From Bacteroidales bacterium (GTDB taxonomy: Bacteria > Bacteroidota > Bacteroidia > Bacteroidales > GCA-2748055): DNA of 11,363 nt. This document shows, piece by piece, positions 6,795-11,363 of this stretch; within the stretch, counting starts at the first letter, position 1; every line of letters starts with the position of its first letter. The notes beneath the pieces are model-generated. The model saw only the letters and a list, made by a program, of their open reading frames with translations. It searched no databases and was not told the DNA's origin. The stretch lies in contig JANTFK010000062.1 of the NCBI GenBank assembly GCA_024763595.1, forward strand, positions 1 to 11,363, in the 5' to 3' direction. Position numbers and translations under genes: made by a program.

Positions 6795-8184
6795 CCAGCA
6801 CATCCATCATCCGTCGGATCAGCTCATCGGTATAGGGCCCCATATAAGGACCAAACCAGGACATCAACCTGGACTCATATTCATTCAGGTGATAATATTT
6901 CCCGGGAATAATATAACCTGTGTAGGCACCATTGAAGCTTGTCACCAGCGATTTGTACCCCTTCCTGTACATGGCGTTTGCATAGCCGATGGCCAATTCT
7001 CCACTGAAATCGCAGGGGGCCGTACACCAGATCAGCTCCCCGATCCTGGCCGCCTGGATATAGACTTCACCCATGGGTGGGAAGAGTTTTCCGGCTATAA
7101 ACGGGCGAAGGCGTAATCCGTCGGTTACCCGGACATACATCTCCGGTAACTCCATCTCCAGGGTCATACATGCCAGAGCGGAATGTGTGGACAGCACGGT
7201 TGTTTCCGCATGGATACGCAGGGTGTCGGCCAGGGCCTCACCTATAAATCTTGCCTTTTCAAAGCCTTCTCCCTTTCCCGCGGGACGGTGACTGCCAACG
7301 CTTCCGGCAAAAAAGAGTGCCAGGTCATATCCCGCATTTTCCATTTTTCGCTGCCAGTAACCCGGGTAATCTGCCGAAAACAGCATGTTGTCCCCACCCA
7401 TGGTGGTGGCATGTGCACTGTAGGAACCCAGTATGGCACTTCTGCCCTGCTCCTGCTTCACAACCATATAAACAAATGCACTGTTCTTCTGCCCCTTTTC
7501 TCCCACCAGCCGGTTGGAGATCAGGCCGGGTGCTTCAAAACTTCCCGTTCCCAGCTTTCCGGCCTTCAGATCCAGAACAGCCAGTTCAATGGCCCTGCTG
7601 AACTGCCCTGTCAACCATTCGCTTACATACGGATTATAAGGCCCTGCAAAGGTCTCTCCCACTACTCCCTCAGACCATGCCCCCACACCTGAGTGCGTAT
7701 GGGTGGCCGAGAAAAAGAGCCGGCTCCGGGGTATGCCGGTCCGTTCTTCCACCAGGGCACCCACCGCTTTACTGATATGGGGCGGGACAATTAACATATC
7801 GGCCGCCACCAGTACCATCAGTTCACCGCCTGTTTGTATCGCCACCGCTTTCACAAAAAGGCTGTCGTGTACACCCTCTGCCGGTTCTCCCTCCCTGTCA
7901 CCGTATCCGGCCAGGGGTACTTCTCTGAACACACCGGATACCGGATCATCTTCCGCCGCGCCTGTACCGGGAGTGATACCTGCCCTGCCGAATCCTGCCT
8001 GAACCGTTCCTTCAGCTAACGACAGACTGCCGGACAGGCTGTCCAGTTTTTCCATTGTATTTATATAGTAACCGGCATTAAAATAGGGGGTATCATCCAC
8101 CCGTTCCAGCCCCCAGATGAGCAGGAGCAGAACAATTGCCGTAAGAATCCCCAGCACCTTCAGGAGAATCCGTATATACTTCAT
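6778..8184 (-). CDS. Membrane-anchored neutral/alkaline ceramidase-family protein (N-terminal domain type)
   Basis: This 468-residue protein matches the neutral/alkaline non-lysosomal ceramidase N-terminal domain, whose founding members cleave the amide bond of ceramide in a zinc-dependent way. Visible family signatures are an AGFGRAGITPG start (63-73), FSATHTHSG (158-166) with likely zinc ligands His162 and His164, GSYSAHATTMGG (253-264) with His258, FSADYPGYW (269-277), and SFNGAYTGYIIPGKYY (416-431) before NEYES (434-438). Residues about 5-25 form an uncleaved membrane anchor following K/R. True ceramidases are usually longer, with an extra C-terminal immunoglobulin-like domain; that is absent here. 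The region expected to hold the catalytic serine reads FAGSVGSHRP (292-301) and differs from the GDVSPN form of known ceramidases, so the substrate may be another amide or ester. Bacteroidota do make sphingolipids. The gene lies divergent from the beta-helix gene and convergent with the TIM-barrel gene. Confidence 0.85.
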   Translation of the reverse strand: MKYIRILLKVLGILTAIVLLLLIWGLERVDDTPYFNAGYYINTMEKLDSLSGSLSLAEGTVQAGFGRAGITPGTGAAEDDPVSGVFREVPLAGYGDREGEPAEGVHDSLFVKAVAIQTGGELMVLVAADMLIVPPHISKAVGALVEERTGIPRSRLFFSATHTHSGVGAWSEGVVGETFAGPYNPYVSEWLTGQFSRAIELAVLDLKAGKLGTGSFEAPGLISNRLVGEKGQKNSAFVYMVVKQEQGRSAILGSYSAHATTMGGDNMLFSADYPGYWQRKMENAGYDLALFFAGSVGSHRPAGKGEGFEKARFIGEALADTLRIHAETTVLSTHSALACMTLEMELPEMYVRVTDGLRLRPFIAGKLFPPMGEVYIQAARIGELIWCTAPCDFSGELAIGYANAMYRKGYKSLVTSFNGAYTGYIIPGKYYHLNEYESRLMSWFGPYMGPYTDELIRRMMDVLVRSDL

Positions 8185-8238
8185 GATACAGGTTTTTGAA
8201 TCAAGTGGTACAAGATAGGCATTATGTCACTATCTTTA

Positions 8239-8276
8239 GATGCATCTCAACAAGCTTTTGATGCATCTTAACAAGC
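8239..8276. promoter_or_regulatory. Pair of 17-bp direct repeats with 21-bp period, probable operator
   Basis: GATGCATCTCAACAAGC (8239-8255) and GATGCATCTTAACAAGC (8260-8276) differ at one base and are separated by TTTT, giving a 21-bp period, two helical turns. Each begins with the palindrome GATGCATC. They sit in the 169-nt divergent gap 8185-8353, 54 nt before the ceramidase-family start on the minus strand and 77 nt before the beta-helix start on the plus strand, so they could control either or both. TATCTTTA (8231-8238), a near match to the -7 element, abuts the first copy, but no properly spaced -33 TTG was found. The rest of the gap is AT-rich with no gene. Confidence 0.55.
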
Positions 8277-8353
8277 AGATCAAACAACGTGACTAAACAA
8301 ACATGAACTTTTCAAATGACAATTAAAACAGATAAACGAAAAATCGATAACTC

Positions 8354-9625
8354 ATGAAAAACCTGGCATTTCTATTTCTGATATTATCAAACGCTGCCCT
8401 GGCACAGTATGAAGGTTATAAAGTGGATGCACTTGTCACGCCCAGGCAACAGGAGATGATTATCACCGTTGGCGGAGAAGACGCAGATATCAAGGGATTT
8501 ACAAACAGGTCCATTCAACTGGCCATCGATGCGCTGCCGGAACGTGGCGGCACGGTAAAGCTTACACCGGGTACATTTAAACTGAAAGATGCGGTACACC
8601 TGCGATCCCATATGAAACTGATCGGATCGGGCCCGTCAACCATCCTGAAACGCGGACCGGGCTTCAGTTCCAGACTGATTGATGACGCAGATTATGGGGA
8701 GCTCAAACTGATGGTGGAGGACCCCTCGGGATTCGAACCGGGAATGAGTGTGCAGATATGGGATGACCCCCAGTACGGCTGCTGGGCTCTCTCCATCGGA
8801 ACCATTACGGATATGGAGGGAAATATCCTCTATATCGATCAAAAACTGATCAATGATTACAAGGTTGAAGATGGCGGGATGGTATCCAACGCAGGTTCAG
8901 GCATCCTGATCTACCAGGCTGAAGATGTCCTGGTCTCCGATTTTACCGTAGACGGGAACAGGGAACATCATGAACGTGTGGATGGGTGTAACGGAGGCGG
9001 GGTTGCCATCCGGGAATCCAAAAATATTACGGTGGATAAAATCCATGTGAAAGCGTTTAACGGCGAGGGTATCACCTGGCAGATCACCGAGAATGTAACC
9101 GTTCAGAACTGTGAGATAGAAATGTGCGCCAATAAGGGGTTGCATCCGGGATCAGGATCCCCGGGATCCAGGATTCTGAATAATAACAGCCACCATAACG
9201 ATGTGGACGGACTTTTCATTTGCTGGCGGGTTCATCACAGTGTGGTAAAAGGCAATCAGTTCCACGACAATGGCAGGTACGGCATCTGTACCGGCCATAA
9301 AGATTCCGATGTTGTCTTTGAGGATAATCATGTCTATCAAAACGGCAGTGACGGAATAAACCTCCGGGCTGAGAATGACAGGAACTCCCCCCACCGGAAC
9401 AGTTTCATCAATAACCTGATCGAAAACAATGGTCAGAGAGAGAAGGGCTATGGCATTGCCATCCACAGTTTCCCGCAGGATGTTGTTATCCAGGGCAATA
9501 CCATTCGTGATACCGGCAAAGGAACCCAGCTGGCAGGCATCTTTATCGGGAAAGATGTTCCACCGGTCAGGATCTTAGATAATAATATGAGCGGCCATCC
9601 GGATGGCAAGGTGGTGAAGGAGTAG
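8354..9625 (+). CDS. Secreted right-handed parallel beta-helix protein (pectate-lyase-superfamily-like)
   Basis: A clear signal peptide (hydrophobic 4-13, cleavage after ALA at 15-17, mature N-terminus at Gln18) exports this 423-residue protein. NRSIQLAIDALPERGGTV (51-68) followed by GTFKL and LIGSGPSTIL (89-98) is the typical N-terminal cap and first coils of pectate-lyase-3/GH28-like helices. A 50-residue insertion (about 119-170) interrupts the early coils. Coils resume from about 185 to 415 with repeats such as ENVTVQNCEIEM, RILNNNSHHNDVDG, VVKGNQFHDNGRYG, VVFEDNHVYQNGSDG and VVIQGNTIRDTG. Such proteins lyse, hydrolyse or epimerise acidic polysaccharides. The conserved-looking polar face (DGNREHHERVDG at 200-211, KGLHPGSG at 261-268) may be the substrate cleft, but I see no diagnostic catalytic set, so the family number is left open. 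The gene ends 9 nt from the convergent gene's stop with no terminator between them. Confidence 0.87.
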   Translation: MKNLAFLFLILSNAALAQYEGYKVDALVTPRQQEMIITVGGEDADIKGFTNRSIQLAIDALPERGGTVKLTPGTFKLKDAVHLRSHMKLIGSGPSTILKRGPGFSSRLIDDADYGELKLMVEDPSGFEPGMSVQIWDDPQYGCWALSIGTITDMEGNILYIDQKLINDYKVEDGGMVSNAGSGILIYQAEDVLVSDFTVDGNREHHERVDGCNGGGVAIRESKNITVDKIHVKAFNGEGITWQITENVTVQNCEIEMCANKGLHPGSGSPGSRILNNNSHHNDVDGLFICWRVHHSVVKGNQFHDNGRYGICTGHKDSDVVFEDNHVYQNGSDGINLRAENDRNSPHRNSFINNLIENNGQREKGYGIAIHSFPQDVVIQGNTIRDTGKGTQLAGIFIGKDVPPVRILDNNMSGHPDGKVVKE

Positions 9626-9634
9626 GAGAAGCGG

Positions 9635-11242
9635 TTACCATACCTGAATCTCATTGATATACCTGTTTCCTGCGGGAACTCCTTCAAAACGGACCTTTGC
9701 AATATTGTCCGGATTGCCGATCTTTTTCAGATCCTCAGCTCCGGCGGTCATAACCGGTTCCGCATTATCATCTGCCTCTTTCATATCAAGCCACCCGGCG
9801 GTGACTGAGTAAACCCTGAAGGTATAGTGCTCAAAGTGCTGAACCGGGCTACCCGGTTCCGGGGAAAACGGGGATGTTGAATAGACCCGTATCTTCTTTA
9901 TGGCTCCCGGGGAAGGGAAAGCGATCTCGATATAATCACCGGAGCTTTTCCCGTCACTTTCAAACCGGTAGACTGCCCGTCCCGTATTTTCTGTTTTATA
10001 AAACCCGTCATTCAGGGCCAGGCGCCCGTCTTTATGTCCCGAAGTAAGTTTGGCACCATTCCCGGCATAAGCCAGGTTCTCCCTGTTAGCTTCATCGATC
10101 GCTGAATAGATAGTTGCGATCTCAGTCTCAACCGCCTTCAGGGTTTTGCCCGGAATCTTCCCGGACAGATAAATGTGCACACCATTTGCAGGAAAATCAT
10201 CTGTAAAGAGACCATTGACCGGTGAGACCGTCCTGTTCTCGGACAGCACATATAGCTTTCCGTCCGGCACGCTCTGGACAATGCTGATACCGGGCTTCAC
10301 TGATAAACCTGTGTTGACCGCAATGGTAACCAGCTGTCCGTTGTATTCCCTGCTGAGCACCTCAATGTCCCTGTCATTTGCCCCGGCTGCCTTACGGGTA
10401 CCGGACAATAGCGGATCCCTGATCTTTGCTATTTCCCCGGCTATGAAGGGGTATCCGATTTCCAGGTGGGGCTCCGCATGCACAAAATTCTCGCAGTATC
10501 CGATAATCCCTGTGGCACCATGCACAATGGCCCCGTAGATTGTTGCCCGCAGTTCCCTGAATGTCAGGGCACGTGTATCATCCTGATTGGGATCGAACAT
10601 GGCATAATTGAAGAGCTGGGGCGTAAACCATGCGACTTTCCCACCCGCAATGGCCGCATCGATGTGCGGGGTAACAAAATTGACCAGCGAACCGTCACCG
10701 AATACGGCAAGCTCCCCCCAGCCCCATTTGGATGCACCGGTTGCCTTCAGCACACTCGGATAGGGATCGGGCAGCATGACATCCGCTGCATCTTTATAAG
10801 TTCCGACTCCCCTGGCAGAGTAGTTTACTACAATAACCGGGTGGTTATACTGATCGACCGATTTGATATACCTGTAAACATCTTTACACCATTGTGGCGA
10901 TATATTCCTGCCTTCCGGCTCATCGATGAGGTACCAACCCAGCAACCCTTTATGCGTTTTAAATTTATTCACAACCTCCGAAATGATTTTTGCATCTTCC
11001 GGCTCAAAAGTTGCAAGCGCTTTACCCTTCTCCACCCTGTTATAGAGATCACGGGAAAAGGGATAGATGAGCAACCTCATGTTGTTGGCAGCCGCTTCAT
11101 CAAGGATCGTGCTTATTTTCGCGATATGCTTTGTAACCGTTTCGCCCATGACATAGCACTGGTTCCCGGTCATGCCGGCAGCAGCAAGATCTGCCATGTT
11201 CTGCCATGTGAACCCCTGCGGATTAATACAATAATAGCCCAC
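9635..11242 (-). CDS. Clan GH-A-like TIM-barrel glycosidase-like protein with C-terminal discoidin-like domain; 5' end disrupted
   Basis: The listed start is a GTG at 11242, but it falls inside a conserved opening strand: reading upstream in frame gives INGETFFPV before GYYCINPQG, and then TGA at 11267-11269. FFPxG is how many GH-A barrels begin, so the true start is lost, frameshifted or upstream. Numbering from the GTG, the barrel spans about 1-275, with GWYLIDEPEG (102-111) carrying a likely acid/base Glu108 and GIIGYCENF (245-253) offering Glu251 as a possible nucleophile. Residues about 286-361 look like a beta-sandwich, and about 388-535 look like a discoidin/F5-8-type carbohydrate-binding domain ending in YINEIQVW. 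No signal peptide is present in the open frame, unlike its neighbours. I cannot assign a GH family. Apart from its 5' end the frame is intact over 535 codons, so any break is recent, a sequencing error, or the start is unconventional. Confidence 0.7.
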   Translation of the reverse strand: MGYYCINPQGFTWQNMADLAAAGMTGNQCYVMGETVTKHIAKISTILDEAAANNMRLLIYPFSRDLYNRVEKGKALATFEPEDAKIISEVVNKFKTHKGLLGWYLIDEPEGRNISPQWCKDVYRYIKSVDQYNHPVIVVNYSARGVGTYKDAADVMLPDPYPSVLKATGASKWGWGELAVFGDGSLVNFVTPHIDAAIAGGKVAWFTPQLFNYAMFDPNQDDTRALTFRELRATIYGAIVHGATGIIGYCENFVHAEPHLEIGYPFIAGEIAKIRDPLLSGTRKAAGANDRDIEVLSREYNGQLVTIAVNTGLSVKPGISIVQSVPDGKLYVLSENRTVSPVNGLFTDDFPANGVHIYLSGKIPGKTLKAVETEIATIYSAIDEANRENLAYAGNGAKLTSGHKDGRLALNDGFYKTENTGRAVYRFESDGKSSGDYIEIAFPSPGAIKKIRVYSTSPFSPEPGSPVQHFEHYTFRVYSVTAGWLDMKEADDNAEPVMTAGAEDLKKIGNPDNIAKVRFEGVPAGNRYINEIQVW

Positions 11243-11363
11243 AGGAAAGAAAGTTTCTCCGTTGATTCAATACTTCGTTAAACTTTGACATAAAATCTTG
11301 AAAATCAGCAAAATAAGTGATTGATAAATTTGGTTAAGTCCCTGATAATCAGTAACTTAATAG
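11243..11363. other. AT-rich region upstream of the last gene, with a possible displaced N-terminal frame
   Basis: No complete gene is visible. On the minus strand, ATG at 11291-11289 opens a 22-codon frame (MSKFNEVL and onward, stop at 11225-11223) that overlaps the glycosidase-like gene in another phase. Omitting one base near 11265 would join it as EVLINGETFFPVG. CTGATAATCAG (11342-11352) is a perfect 5-bp inverted repeat with one central base, of unknown meaning. No convincing promoter was found. Confidence 0.4.

Noticed and set aside
7183..7692. A 169-codon plus-strand frame inside the ceramidase-family gene
   Set aside because: It lies wholly antisense to conserved ceramidase-family motifs and has a biased, Cys/His-rich composition.
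8196..8238. Promoter made of TTG (8196-8198) and TATCTTTA (8231-8238) for the beta-helix gene
   Set aside because: The spacing is 32 nt, far from the 19-21 nt expected, so it was not called as a promoter.
9155..9169. GGATCCC-C-GGGATCC inverted repeat in the beta-helix gene
   Set aside because: It encodes the Gly/Ser/Pro-rich turn GSPGS, where Gly, Pro and Ser codons readily create such symmetry; no functional context.
11267..11269. Reading TGA as a sense codon to extend the last gene
   Set aside because: TGA is used as an ordinary stop by other genes here (for example at 3604 and 6792) and there is no selenocysteine-type context, so recoding is unlikely.
10466..11281. A 271-codon plus-strand open frame antisense to the glycosidase-like gene
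   Set aside because: The opposite strand encodes a coherent barrel plus discoidin-like protein; this frame gives a low-complexity, His/Cys-rich product with no recognisable motif.

Overview
The window looks like chromosomal DNA from a member of the Bacteroidota. The evidence is indirect: lipoproteins whose lipid-anchored cysteine is followed by an acidic surface-export-like stretch, a PKD lipoprotein typical of the phylum, start codons without clear Shine-Dalgarno sequences, balanced-GC coding DNA with AT-rich gaps, and many secreted carbohydrate-active proteins. I cannot name a genus. No rRNA, tRNA, CRISPR array, transposase, phage gene or transporter is visible.

Layout. Bases 2-4571 hold four tightly packed plus-strand genes: an alpha/beta hydrolase cut by the left window edge, a short membrane-anchored GH31 alpha-glycosidase, a YdjC/ChbG-type deacetylase with a lipoprotein-like N-terminus, and a secreted HGGAW-type esterase. 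Their junctions are a 3-nt gap, a 29-nt gap and a 4-nt overlap, so they very probably form one operon. A 138-nt gap leads to a PKD-domain lipoprotein (4710-5645), followed by a strong intrinsic terminator (5683-5721). A Tat-exported sugar isomerase/epimerase-like TIM barrel (5787-6794) comes next. It ends tail to tail, with a 17-bp overlap, against a minus-strand membrane-anchored neutral-ceramidase-family protein (6778-8184). The 169-nt divergent gap 8185-8353 carries two near-identical 17-bp palindromic repeats exactly 21 bp apart. It leads to a secreted parallel beta-helix protein (8354-9625), which ends 9 nt from the stop of a minus-strand glycosidase-like protein (9635-11242). The N-terminus of that last gene appears to be missing or frameshifted.

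How the genes fit together. Eight of the nine products carry, or can be argued to carry, an export signal or membrane anchor; the first cannot be judged because its N-terminus is outside the window, and the last seems to have lost its N-terminus. The predicted activities are an alpha-glycosidase, a carbohydrate deacetylase, two esterase-like hydrolases, an isomerase/lyase-like TIM barrel, an amidase-like ceramidase relative, a beta-helix polysaccharide-active protein and a clan GH-A-like barrel. This suggests an envelope-located set for taking apart a decorated glycan or glycoconjugate. No SusC/SusD pair or regulator lies in the window, so the substrate and the control remain inference. Points most worth a second look are the 21-bp-spaced operator-like repeats, the disrupted start of the last gene, the exported deacetylase and TIM-barrel enzymes whose best-known relatives are cytoplasmic, a 30-bp tandem expansion inside the Tat signal region, and the altered active-site region of the ceramidase-like protein.
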